From: JASFRS01 sp050114795
Lineage (GTDB): Bacteria; Pseudomonadota; Alphaproteobacteria; Sphingomonadales; CAKZYD01
NCBI GenBank assembly: GCA_050114795.1
Contig: JASFRS010000059.1
Location: forward strand, 1-13,930
Length of the DNA stretch: 13,930 nt
Direction of reading: 5' to 3'
Numbering within the stretch: the first letter of the stretch is position 1; every line of letters begins with the position of its first letter. The translations under genes were made by a program, and so were the position numbers. Under the pieces are notes generated by a model. The model worked only from the letters and a program-made list of their open reading frames with translations, searched no databases and was not told where the DNA came from. Positions 1 to 6,292 of the stretch are shown here, piece by piece.

Positions 1-507
1 AGTCTGAAGGTGATGGGAGTTACGGATGCGAATAACATAACGATCGATCCATCACGCACTTTCTCAGGCACCTATACGGGAGGTGGAACGGTCCAGCGAG
101 TATCGGGCCTCAACATACGCACCAAGCGCTTTAATCCAGGAACTCCGATAGGACAGGCATTCAGTATGCCCTATTTGGACCTTCTCTTGGGTACCACGGA
201 GTCTGGCGAATTCTCATTGGACTACTACCAAGACGGTAACGACGACACGTCCGTCAACGAGTCAGCGTCCCCTGGCGCTCTTTTTGGATCCAACGTAGTT
301 TGGACGAAGCCAGAGGCGACGAAGCCAGAGCAGGACAAAAACGACTCGAATTGGCACCGCTACTTTCTCTCAAGCGACTTCCAGTTCGTCCAACTACGCA
401 TGTTTTTGTCCGACGCACAGCTGGGAAACGTCCCCGTAGCCACTTCCAACTGGGAGCTGATGGCCATGATACTGTACGTATCCCCCGGAGGAAGGATAAC
501 GGGATGA
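1..507 (+). CDS. C-terminal part of a phage virion protein (5' end outside window)
   Basis: The reading frame is open from base 1, so the GTG at 10 and ATG at 13 are probably internal and this is the 3' end of a longer gene. The visible 168 residues are rich in Gly, Thr, Asn, Ser and aromatics and poor in Lys, a composition typical of beta-structured phage structural proteins. The C-terminus (NWELMAMILYVSPGGRITG) has the alternating hydrophobic pattern of a final beta strand. The stop overlaps the next gene as ATGA at 504-507, so the two are translationally coupled. It precedes internal-virion-like genes; in short-tailed phages that position often holds a tail tube/nozzle or head-tail joining protein, so this is a possible role by context only. 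I do not recognise a specific family. Confidence 0.75.
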   Translation, partial: SLKVMGVTDANNITIDPSRTFSGTYTGGGTVQRVSGLNIRTKRFNPGTPIGQAFSMPYLDLLLGTTESGEFSLDYYQDGNDDTSVNESASPGALFGSNVVWTKPEATKPEQDKNDSNWHRYFLSSDFQFVQLRMFLSDAQLGNVPVATSNWELMAMILYVSPGGRITG

Positions 508-986
508 GTGCTTCGTTTGCCGGTAATCCCAATTCCTTTTTGCAAGAAGATTACGTAATTCCCAGCGACCCTGAGCAGATGTCGGTCCGACTCCGCCAAT
601 ATCTTAACGACCTATCGGCCTCCATTAACACCCGGGACATCGGAATCTACGTTTCCCAGGAAACGATTTGCGGTCAGTTGTGGGTGCCTTCGATCTCTAA
701 TTCGGCGTTCTCGAACGTAGTATACCGGCAAGTGATAAGGAAGGTCGTGGCGACGGGAACTCTAGCCACTGGGGCGAATACGATAGCCCACAACATAACC
801 GTTACGGCCAATACCCATTTCACGCGCATTTACGGCGTGATAGAAAACGCTGGCACTCTCTACGTCCCAGTGCCAAATAATGCGACTACCGTGACGGTGG
901 ATGCGACGAATATCAACATCAACATACCAGGTGCATACAACAACTACTCAGGCAATGTAGTCTTGGAGTGGGTGGCAACAAGTTAG
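504..986 (+). CDS. Small phage structural protein of unknown function (160 aa)
   Basis: The ATG at 504 was chosen over an upstream in-frame TTG at 300 because it has a strong ribosome site (GGAGGAAGGA at 487-496) about 7 bases upstream and forms an ATGA overlap with the previous stop. The N-terminal half (about residues 1-60) looks helical and polar; residues 22-48 (DPEQMSVRLRQYLNDLSASIN) read as an amphipathic helix. The C-terminal half (about 85-160) is Thr/Asn/Val-rich and beta-like, with TGTLATGANTIAHNI followed by a strand-rich tail ending VVLEWVATS. Proteins of this layout are common near head-tail and tail genes of uncultured phages, generally without assigned function. A virion role is inferred from neighbours and composition; no catalytic motif is visible. 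Confidence 0.8.
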   Translation: MSASFAGNPNSFLQEDYVIPSDPEQMSVRLRQYLNDLSASINTRDIGIYVSQETICGQLWVPSISNSAFSNVVYRQVIRKVVATGTLATGANTIAHNITVTANTHFTRIYGVIENAGTLYVPVPNNATTVTVDATNININIPGAYNNYSGNVVLEWVATS

Positions 987-994
987 GAGTTAGG

Positions 995-1528
995 ATGGCT
1001 TTTCTAGGTAACCCGTTCGGTAAAAAGCAAAAGACTCAAGAATTCCGTCGGTTCTCTCCACAGCAAGAATCGGTCCTGAACCAGCTTCTTGGAGGGGCCC
1101 AGCAGCAACTGCCCTCCGGCCTCGACTTTCTTCAGAATATACTCGGACAATCTCCAGAGGCGATGCAGGCCTACGAAGCTCCCGCGTTGAGGCAGTTTCA
1201 GGAGCAGATTCTTCCGATGATAGCGGAGAGATTTACCGGTGGCTACGGATCCGGATCGCAACGCTCATCCGCTTTCGGCCAGCAATTGGGACAGCAAGGC
1301 GCGGCCCTCGCTGAAAAGCTACAGGCCCAAAGGGCAGGACTTGGATTTGATGCCCTGTCCCAGCTGCAAAACCTACTGGGGTACGGACTAACTCCGCGAA
1401 CGGAGAGGGTGATTTCTCCTGGTCGGCCTGGTCTTGCCCAGGGCATCTCAGGTGCCCTAGGACAAGGCTTGGGATTTGGTCTTGGGGGGAAGCTTGGAAA
1501 CTTCCTAAGCGGCTACAGCAACTTCTAA
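995..1528 (+). CDS. Gln/Gly-rich putative internal virion (DNA ejection-type) protein
   Basis: The start is the ATG at 995, with an AGGAG site at 985-989. The nine codons upstream in this frame (from 968) overlap the previous gene and have no ribosome site. The 177-residue product opens MAFLGNPFGKKQK, then has a helical Gln/Leu-rich body (about 20-130) with repeated QQL/LLG/GQ segments and an ERFTGGYGSGSQRSSAFGQQL stretch near 78-100. It ends in a Gly-rich tail (GALGQGLGFGLGGKLGNFLSGYSNF). Such Gln/Ala/Gly-rich helical proteins beside larger Ala/Gly-rich ones are typical of capsid-internal or ejected proteins of short-tailed phages. That assignment is inference from composition and gene order. 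A tail or scaffold role is possible. Confidence 0.72.
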   Translation: MAFLGNPFGKKQKTQEFRRFSPQQESVLNQLLGGAQQQLPSGLDFLQNILGQSPEAMQAYEAPALRQFQEQILPMIAERFTGGYGSGSQRSSAFGQQLGQQGAALAEKLQAQRAGLGFDALSQLQNLLGYGLTPRTERVISPGRPGLAQGISGALGQGLGFGLGGKLGNFLSGYSNF

Positions 1529-1551
1529 AATTCATTTCTGGAGGGAGGTAG

Positions 1552-2859
1552 ATGGTACAGATTATAGAGCAGGCCCCAGGAATTGGAGAGGCACTTGGAG
1601 CCGGTTTTAGTGGGACCTTCGGTCCTGCTGCCCAGAGCTCTTACTCATCTGGCCTAAAGATGCTCGCAGACGCCAAAATGAAGGGCATGCAACAGGCTCA
1701 GCAAATCGCCGCTCTTCAAAGCCTAGGACTCCCTCCTGAGCTCGCGGTCTTGCCTCCCCAGGCGCAAGGGCAGTTTATAAAACAGCAAATGCGTCAGCAA
1801 AACTACGAGAGACTTTTAGGAGGGGAGCCCGGTTACGCCGAAGCGATAGGAGAGCAGTTACAGGGGGGACAGCCAGTTTCCATAGAAGAGGGCATCGCGG
1901 GAGCGCCGGCGGGAGCGCTGGGAATGTTGGACGCGACGCAGGAACAGCGCGCGCCTACGGTCAAACAGCCGACACAAAGTCAGCAGACTGCGATGGGGCC
2001 TCCGTCTGGCGATGTGGAGGAGCAAGCACTTGTACGGCTGACGCCCCAAGGGGATGCGGAGATAGTTCAAACAGAGGAGCTGGTGGCGCCGTGGGAAGGA
2101 GAGGTCACCGAATCTCCGTCGCCCAGACAGATTTTGGCAGCCGGGGCCTTAGACGAGGGAGCGGCACGAAGACTCGAGGGACAGGCTAAAAGAAGTCTTC
2201 AAGAGCAGAAGCTATCCGTCCAAAAAGAGCAGAACGATATAAAGCGAAACCAGAAGTGGATAGACGAGACCGAATCCTCCTACGATCGAGGGATCGAGGA
2301 TTTAAAATCCCTCGGCTTGATGAACGACGCCATCTTAAGTGGAGAGATAGGAGTTCTTTCCAGGGCCAACCTATCCGAAATGCTACCCGATTGGGGGATC
2401 CTCAAGCCGCTGAAAAGAGGCCTTATGACGGGGGCGGGACAGCAGTTCAAGTCGGCCTCCAAAGCTATATTCAAGTCACTCAAGGAGATTTTCGGCGCCA
2501 GACCGACTAACATCGACGTTAAGATCCTCGAGGATATGTTCGGAAAGATTGGGCAATCGGTCGCGGCTAACCTCGTGTCCACCAAGATAATTGAGGCCGG
2601 GGCCAGACTTCGCGTGGCAAAGGGCCAAATATACCAGCAGTTGCGAGAAGCTAATCCGCGGGCCTCGGAGACTCAGCTCCGAAGAGAAACCACCAAGAGA
2701 TATCGAAAGTATCAGGATGAGCTATGGAACCGGATAGAGAAAGACGTAGCGCAGTATCGTCAGGGAAACGTGGCAGTCGTTTCGCCTGACGGCAAAAGGT
2801 CTTATCTTCCCGAAAGCATGTACAAGCAGGCGTTAGAGGCGGGGTATAGGTTGTCATGA
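1552..2859 (+). CDS. Putative internal virion / DNA ejection protein (435 aa)
   Basis: The ATG at 1552 follows an excellent ribosome site (GGAGGGAGG at 1540-1548). Residues 1-90 are Ala/Gln-rich helix (LKMLADAKMKGMQQAQQIAAL). Residues about 95-200 are low-complexity Gln/Glu/Pro/Gly and probably disordered. Residues about 205-245 form a charged coiled-coil-like helix (EGQAKRSLQEQKLSVQKEQN). The rest is basic and helical, ending in VVSPDGKRSYLPESMYKQAL, a short beta-hairpin plus helix. No enzyme motif is visible; in particular I see no clear lytic transglycosylase signature. Large helical proteins with disordered middles placed between tail and fibre genes match internal/ejection proteins of podovirus-like phages. 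The stop overlaps the next start as ATGA (2856-2859). Confidence 0.75.
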   Translation: MVQIIEQAPGIGEALGAGFSGTFGPAAQSSYSSGLKMLADAKMKGMQQAQQIAALQSLGLPPELAVLPPQAQGQFIKQQMRQQNYERLLGGEPGYAEAIGEQLQGGQPVSIEEGIAGAPAGALGMLDATQEQRAPTVKQPTQSQQTAMGPPSGDVEEQALVRLTPQGDAEIVQTEELVAPWEGEVTESPSPRQILAAGALDEGAARRLEGQAKRSLQEQKLSVQKEQNDIKRNQKWIDETESSYDRGIEDLKSLGLMNDAILSGEIGVLSRANLSEMLPDWGILKPLKRGLMTGAGQQFKSASKAIFKSLKEIFGARPTNIDVKILEDMFGKIGQSVAANLVSTKIIEAGARLRVAKGQIYQQLREANPRASETQLRRETTKRYRKYQDELWNRIEKDVAQYRQGNVAVVSPDGKRSYLPESMYKQALEAGYRLS

Positions 2860-4364
2860 CCCAAGACTTCAGAAACTTTTTAATAGACGAGTCGACGGCC
2901 CTCGAAAAGCCTAGTCAGTTTGCCGCGGGAAAATCCGCTCCTGCGGCCCTTCCTCCCGAAGGAGAAGGAGTATCATTTGAGCAGTTCCTCATTCCAGAGG
3001 AAACGGCTCCCGGAGCATTTAGGGGGGGCAAGGAGCGCGGGTACGGGAAGGATGTAGCTAAACAGCTGGCCATTGGAGCGGCGACGGGAGTAGGTGGCAC
3101 TTATGGCGACTTAGCTCAACTCGCCGGGCTAAGCGGCCCCCGCCTGCTGCCTGGCCAAGAGGCGCTCTACGGAGCGGAATTCGAAGCCACATCTCCAGGG
3201 CAACTCGCACTGTTACAGGAAGATGACATCGCCCCCAGATTTGGCAGGCTTCCTACTGGCGGTGACATTACCGACTTGCTAGAAATGTTCGGTGTCCAAT
3301 CGGAGCCCAAGACGACTCCAGGAAAATACGCTAGGCGGGGGGCCGATATTGTAGGAGGAGGGGCGGTTACAGGCGCCGGCCCAAAGATGTTAGGGGCCCT
3401 AGCGGGGGCATCGGCACTTGGCCAATCCGTTGAGGAAGTTTTCGGACCGGAGGCGGGGGCTGCTGCTGAGCTTATGTCACTTTTCCTCCCTCAGGCGTTC
3501 GCCAAAAAGCTGATATTTTCTGGGAAAAACTCCCAGCTATCAAAATCACTCATCAATGCTGGCGTCCCGAAGAATGTAGTGGCCAATCTCCTAAAGCCTT
3601 TCGCCAAAACAGCTGCGAAACTCGCGCCAACGGGAAAAAAAGCTAAGAGCTTGGCTCAAGAATTGAAAGGCGGTATCGAAAAGGGCTACGAAGCGACCAG
3701 GCTAAAGGGCCGTGCGAAGGGACCGATATCACTGCTTCAATCCTGGTCCCTAAATAAGGAGATCGGATCCGTAAAGAAGGGACTAGGAATAACGCTCAAG
3801 GGCAGCGACAAATCCCGTGTGAAGGACGCTCTCACAGATCTGCAAAACATCGTGGCCGGCCGTGAGGTCGATCCGGCAGACATAATGGATCTGTGGCACG
3901 AGGTAAACTCCCTGGTGAACTGGAACGCCATGAAAGGGGGTAAAAAGCAGCTAGCGAAGCTCCATCCCATATTCGAAAGGGTCATTCGCCATGCCGATCC
4001 TCACCTGGCCAATGAGTGGTTAGCTTTGCAAGAAGTGTACCCAAAAATGAAGAAAATCGTGAATTCGCTAGATCCCAAGAAGGAAAGTAAGTTGCGGGAA
4101 CTGGGTCCAGGTGCGGCTACTGTGTGGCATCTATTTTCTGGACACGCGAAACGGGCGTTAAAACTTCTAGCCGGATACGGGGTCGCCCAGGAGGGAGCCC
4201 TTCACTACCTTAGGAGCCCACGCACTCAAAAGCTTTTTCGAAAAATGGTAGATCTCACCAACCGGGGAAAAATCGACCAGGCAAGAGTCATCGCGAACCA
4301 TATAGACGCTGGGATTCGCGCACAGAAAAAGAACGAGGAGGAAAAAAAAGGGGTAGGTCACTGA
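2856..4364 (+). CDS. Putative internal virion / DNA ejection protein with Ala/Gly-rich hydrophobic segments (502 aa)
   Basis: The start overlaps the previous stop (ATGA), which implies coupled translation. The N-terminal 60 residues are polar and Pro/Glu-rich and include two similar short motifs, FRNFLIDES near residue 5 and FEQFLIPEE near residue 42, separated by about 36 residues. Two Ala/Gly-rich hydrophobic stretches follow (about 66-95, VAKQLAIGAATGVGGTYGDL, and about 160-205, GADIVGGGAVTGAG to LMSLFLPQAFA). Such stretches are typical of ejected virion proteins thought to enter membranes. Residues about 215-500 are basic and helical, with a Lys-rich end (QKKNEEEKKG). The C-terminal coding end contains a run of eight A at 4342-4349. 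The gene converges with, and overlaps by 7 bases, the minus-strand membrane-protein gene. The role is inferred; no catalytic motif is seen. Confidence 0.75.
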   Translation: MTQDFRNFLIDESTALEKPSQFAAGKSAPAALPPEGEGVSFEQFLIPEETAPGAFRGGKERGYGKDVAKQLAIGAATGVGGTYGDLAQLAGLSGPRLLPGQEALYGAEFEATSPGQLALLQEDDIAPRFGRLPTGGDITDLLEMFGVQSEPKTTPGKYARRGADIVGGGAVTGAGPKMLGALAGASALGQSVEEVFGPEAGAAAELMSLFLPQAFAKKLIFSGKNSQLSKSLINAGVPKNVVANLLKPFAKTAAKLAPTGKKAKSLAQELKGGIEKGYEATRLKGRAKGPISLLQSWSLNKEIGSVKKGLGITLKGSDKSRVKDALTDLQNIVAGREVDPADIMDLWHEVNSLVNWNAMKGGKKQLAKLHPIFERVIRHADPHLANEWLALQEVYPKMKKIVNSLDPKKESKLRELGPGAATVWHLFSGHAKRALKLLAGYGVAQEGALHYLRSPRTQKLFRKMVDLTNRGKIDQARVIANHIDAGIRAQKKNEEEKKGVGH

Positions 4365-4612
4365 GCCCGCTTTCTAGGGTCCTTGATCACCTCCCAATAA
4401 ATCCAGCTACCTATCTTCTTAAAAATCGAAGCCCACCATCTAGGATCCAGCGTTTTTGGCCATCGTCTTTCCTGCGGGAAACGAGTTGGCGGGTCCAGAG
4501 GTTCGCGGTCAGGGTCCAAGTAGTGGTCGCAAATATACAACCACACAAGGGCAAAGAAAAATGACTTAATTAAAAAGAAGCCTACCAATGTAAGAAGTAC
4601 TAATACAATCAT
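4358..4612 (-). CDS. Small membrane protein downstream of integrase (84 aa)
   Basis: It starts one base after the integrase stop (TAG, one base, ATG), with an AAGGAAAAGGG ribosome site inside the integrase 3' end, so it is almost certainly co-translated with it. The first about 28 residues are a strongly hydrophobic membrane segment (MIVLVLLTLVGFFLIKSFFF...). The remaining 55 residues are charged and tryptophan-rich (RRWPKTLDPRWWASIF, GSWIYWEVIKDPRKR), suggesting an interfacial cytoplasmic or periplasmic tail. No family is recognised. A membrane protein co-expressed with an integrase could be a lysogenic-conversion or superinfection-exclusion protein, but nothing in the sequence proves that. 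Just past its stop the minus strand carries an eight-T run (complement of 4342-4349) without a convincing hairpin. Confidence 0.72.
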   Translation of the reverse strand: MIVLVLLTLVGFFLIKSFFFALVWLYICDHYLDPDREPLDPPTRFPQERRWPKTLDPRWWASIFKKIGSWIYWEVIKDPRKRAQ

Positions 4613-4613
4613 C

Positions 4614-5603
4614 CTATATCCCTTTTCCTTTCCTCATACCCTTAAGCGTTTCGATATACCTCTCCGATGCCCAATATGTTCTGTGGCCCAAAATCTGTTT
4701 GAGGTCGCAAATGCGTAGCCCGCTTGATAGGGAGTGGATAGCAAACGTGCTGCTCAGCTCGTGGAAGGTATAGGGGGGGAGTCTGCGGCTTTCCAATGCG
4801 GTTTTGAGCGCCTTTCCAAGATCCTTGTTTCCGCCTTTGAGAGAGCCGAACACGAGAGTAGAGTCGGAAGGGCTTTTAATTTTCAAATCCTCTAGTGCTT
4901 CGGCACACTCGTCGTCAATCGAAACCACTCTTTTAAGCCTCCTTCCAGAGGGACCCAGGGCTACTCGTCGGCGCGGAATATCCACCTCACTCCATTTCAG
5001 CCTTTCAATTTCACTTCTCAATGCCCCCGTGCGCACAGCTAGAAGTACAGCGGGAAAGAGATTGGGATTAGGGGAGCGAGAGCAAGCCTCCAATAAACGT
5101 CTCAGCTCCGTTCTTGAAAGTGGAGAGCGCTCAATTGGGCGGGGCACAATCCGGCGTCGCCCGTAAGCCGGGTTGTGTGAGATCCATCCCAGCTTTTGCC
5201 ACGCAAACGTCAAAAGAGAACTCAGCGTGGACATATATCTCTCCACTGTTGCTGGGCTGCGCACCGCTCCCTTTGTGGTCAGCGTGTTCTGCAGTTCATT
5301 TTGGAGCTTACTGATTGTTGCGGTGTCTACTGAACACACTGCAAGATCACCGATCTGCCGGCCAATCCAGGTTAGGTGCCGAATGGGATCAGCTGCGAGC
5401 GGCTTGCTCGCGCTCGTTATGAATTTAGAGATAGCTTTGGCTACTGTCCTATCGGTCCAGCTTTCCTCGACTGTTTTGGCCCATTCAATCGCCTCTTCCC
5501 TTGAATAGAAGGTTCTGCTTATAGAAGGTCTTCCCTTGCGCCTAACTGTCGCCCTGAACGATACGGAGCCGCCTCTGTTAATTCTTTCCCAGATCGACGC
5601 CAT
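4614..5603 (-). CDS. int: Tyrosine recombinase / phage integrase, lacking the H-x-x-R box arginine
   Basis: Site-specific recombinase of the phage integrase family, expected to join attP and attB. I chose the ATG at 5603 over the adjacent TTG at 5606 because GGAAGGAG lies 5 bases before the ATG. Residues about 1-50 form the arm-binding-type beta domain (SFRATVRRKGRPSISRTF then SREEAIEWAKTVE). Residues about 50-150 are the core-binding SAM-like domain and about 158-329 the catalytic domain. Catalytic residues: R196 in TGALRSEIERLKW, a possible Lys at 224, H281, H307 in the LGH box, and Y316 in SERYIE. The expected H-x-L-R-H is HELSS here, so the second catalytic Arg (position 284) and the next His are both Ser. 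The frame is otherwise intact at 329 residues, near the usual length. The tRNA 3' end lies about 20 bases upstream. Confidence 0.93.
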   Translation of the reverse strand: MASIWERINRGGSVSFRATVRRKGRPSISRTFYSREEAIEWAKTVEESWTDRTVAKAISKFITSASKPLAADPIRHLTWIGRQIGDLAVCSVDTATISKLQNELQNTLTTKGAVRSPATVERYMSTLSSLLTFAWQKLGWISHNPAYGRRRIVPRPIERSPLSRTELRRLLEACSRSPNPNLFPAVLLAVRTGALRSEIERLKWSEVDIPRRRVALGPSGRRLKRVVSIDDECAEALEDLKIKSPSDSTLVFGSLKGGNKDLGKALKTALESRRLPPYTFHELSSTFAIHSLSSGLRICDLKQILGHRTYWASERYIETLKGMRKGKGI

Positions 5604-5623
5604 CAATGCTCCTTCCTTGTTTC

Positions 5624-5697
5624 TGGGGCAAATAGGGTTTGAACCTATAACCTACGGATTATGAGTCCGCCGCTCTAACCTATTGAGCTATTGCCCC
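5624..5697 (-). tRNA. tRNA with CAU anticodon (Met, or possibly Ile2)
   Basis: Read on the minus strand from 5697, it folds as a full cloverleaf. The acceptor stem GGGGCAA/TTGCCCC pairs perfectly over 7 bp. The D stem is GCTC/GAGC, and the anticodon stem GCGGA/TCCGT has one G-T pair. The anticodon loop is CTCATAA with CAT, the variable loop is 5 bases, and the T arm is ATAGG-TTCAAAC-CCTAT. The discriminator is A (5624) and CCA is not encoded. The loop CTCATAA occurs in both elongator Met and Ile2 (lysidine-modified) tRNAs, so the amino acid is not certain. Its 3' end points at the integrase start, the usual geometry of a tRNA-type attachment site, so the gene or its 3' half may be the att locus. 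Confidence 0.93.
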
Positions 5698-5742
5698 TAA
5701 ATTGTTTTCCTATCTGAATCTGAATGCCAGTTGCATTTTTTG

Positions 5743-5771
5743 TTGACCTAATTTTGATTTACTCCTATACT
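5743..5771 (+). promoter_or_regulatory. Near-consensus sigma-70 promoter for the 5803 gene
   Basis: TTGACC at 5743-5748 and TATACT at 5766-5771 are separated by exactly 17 bases, inside an AT-rich 105-base gap between the tRNA and the next gene. Transcription would begin near 5778-5780, about 23 bases before the ATG at 5803. The same gap separates the leftward tRNA-integrase unit from this rightward gene, so it is a divergent control region. It also carries a tandem CTGAAT-CTGAAT at 5714-5725, a possible but unproven protein-binding site. Confidence 0.75.
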
Positions 5772-5802
5772 ATATCCTAAACGGAAGATAAAGGCAACGA
5801 AA

Positions 5803-6105
5803 ATGCGCGTTAAATGGTCTCCTATCACAAAAGTCGTAAGCTTTAATGTGGGTAAAAACGAGGTATTTCCTCAGCACCGTGTCATCGCCTCCGACATGGC
5901 GACTGGCGAATACCTTGAGCTATGCGACGATCCAGAGTGGCAAAGAATAACAGAGAAGGCGGAAAAGGTTGCACCGTCAGCTACTCTTCATCGCCGCGAG
6001 CTGATTGCAAAGCAGCTTCGGCGCTATGTCGAAAAGAAGCGTCATGAGACTCGACGAGCTTTATTTCTGCAATCAGTAGCCGAGTTACGACAACCCGCAG
6101 CGTAG
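5803..6105 (+). CDS. Small basic protein of unknown function behind a sigma-70 promoter (100 aa)
   Basis: The ATG at 5803 has AAAGG at 5790-5794 as a modest ribosome site and the strong promoter just upstream. The N-terminal half looks beta-rich (MRVKWSPITKVVSFNVG, then HRVIASDMATGEYLEL). Residues about 58-100 are a strongly basic helix (HRRELIAKQLRRYVEKKRHE). Host-like promoter, position between integrase and an RHH gene, and a basic C-terminus fit a small early or lysogeny-control protein such as a DNA-binding or excision factor. I recognise no family and assign no function. Its last 125 bases overlap the RHH gene in antisense, which is unusual and lowers confidence that both are full-length genes. 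Confidence 0.62.
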   Translation: MRVKWSPITKVVSFNVGKNEVFPQHRVIASDMATGEYLELCDDPEWQRITEKAEKVAPSATLHRRELIAKQLRRYVEKKRHETRRALFLQSVAELRQPAA

Positions 6106-6184
6106 TGTTCCTTAGGGAGGCTATAGCTTTTATCTTACAGAAGAGCTCCTCAGGGATATCCACGGTGAGTCTGCGGAAAGCCAT
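5981..6184 (-). CDS. Ribbon-helix-helix (Arc/CopG-type) regulator, 67 aa
   Basis: The sequence has the layout of an RHH DNA-binding protein: a polar/hydrophobic alternating strand (residues 4-10, RRLTVDI), a PEEL turn starting helix A (11-24, PEELFCKIKAIASL), a short loop with NTT, and helix B (28-42, LRVVVTRLLIAEIKL). Length suits an Arc/CopG-like repressor or antitoxin. It probably acts as a dimer binding operator DNA with the paired strands. The ATG at 6184 has only a weak site (AAAG close by), whereas an in-frame ATG 12 codons upstream has TAGGAG but is followed by TAA after 8 codons. The core motif lies largely outside the opposing gene. No toxin partner is evident unless the 5803 product is one; a lysogeny or excision regulator is an alternative. 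Confidence 0.7.
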   Translation of the reverse strand: MAFRRLTVDIPEELFCKIKAIASLRNTTLRVVVTRLLIAEIKLVESHDASFRHSAEAALQSARGDEE

Positions 6185-6193
6185 GTCTTTATT

Positions 6194-6220
6194 TTACGTA
6201 TTTGTGACTTTGTAAGCCAT
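6194..6220 (-). other. 8-codon leader ORF in frame with, and just upstream of, the RHH gene
   Basis: The minus strand reads a TAGGAG ribosome site (complement of 6226-6231), five spacer bases, then ATG and the peptide MAYKVTNT followed by TAA. Three codons later (AAT AAA GAC) comes the RHH ATG in the same frame. Either this is a leader peptide that delivers ribosomes to the poorly initiated RHH gene, or the RHH protein once began here and acquired a nonsense codon. Confidence 0.5.
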
Positions 6221-6292
6221 TTTTTCTCCTACCCCTGGACATTTACGACGGACAGGGCATCATTGGCATAAACCCTTCACAGGAGAATCAGA

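Noticed and set aside
4343..4349. A-AAA-AAA slippery heptamer near the end of the 2856 gene, with a long open -1 frame
   Set aside because: The -1 frame runs antisense to the membrane-protein gene and reads as a shadow; no stem-loop or pseudoknot was evident, and Lys-rich tails commonly give A runs.
4804..5508. Plus-strand ORFs opposite the integrase
   Set aside because: Antisense shadows of a recognisable tyrosine recombinase.
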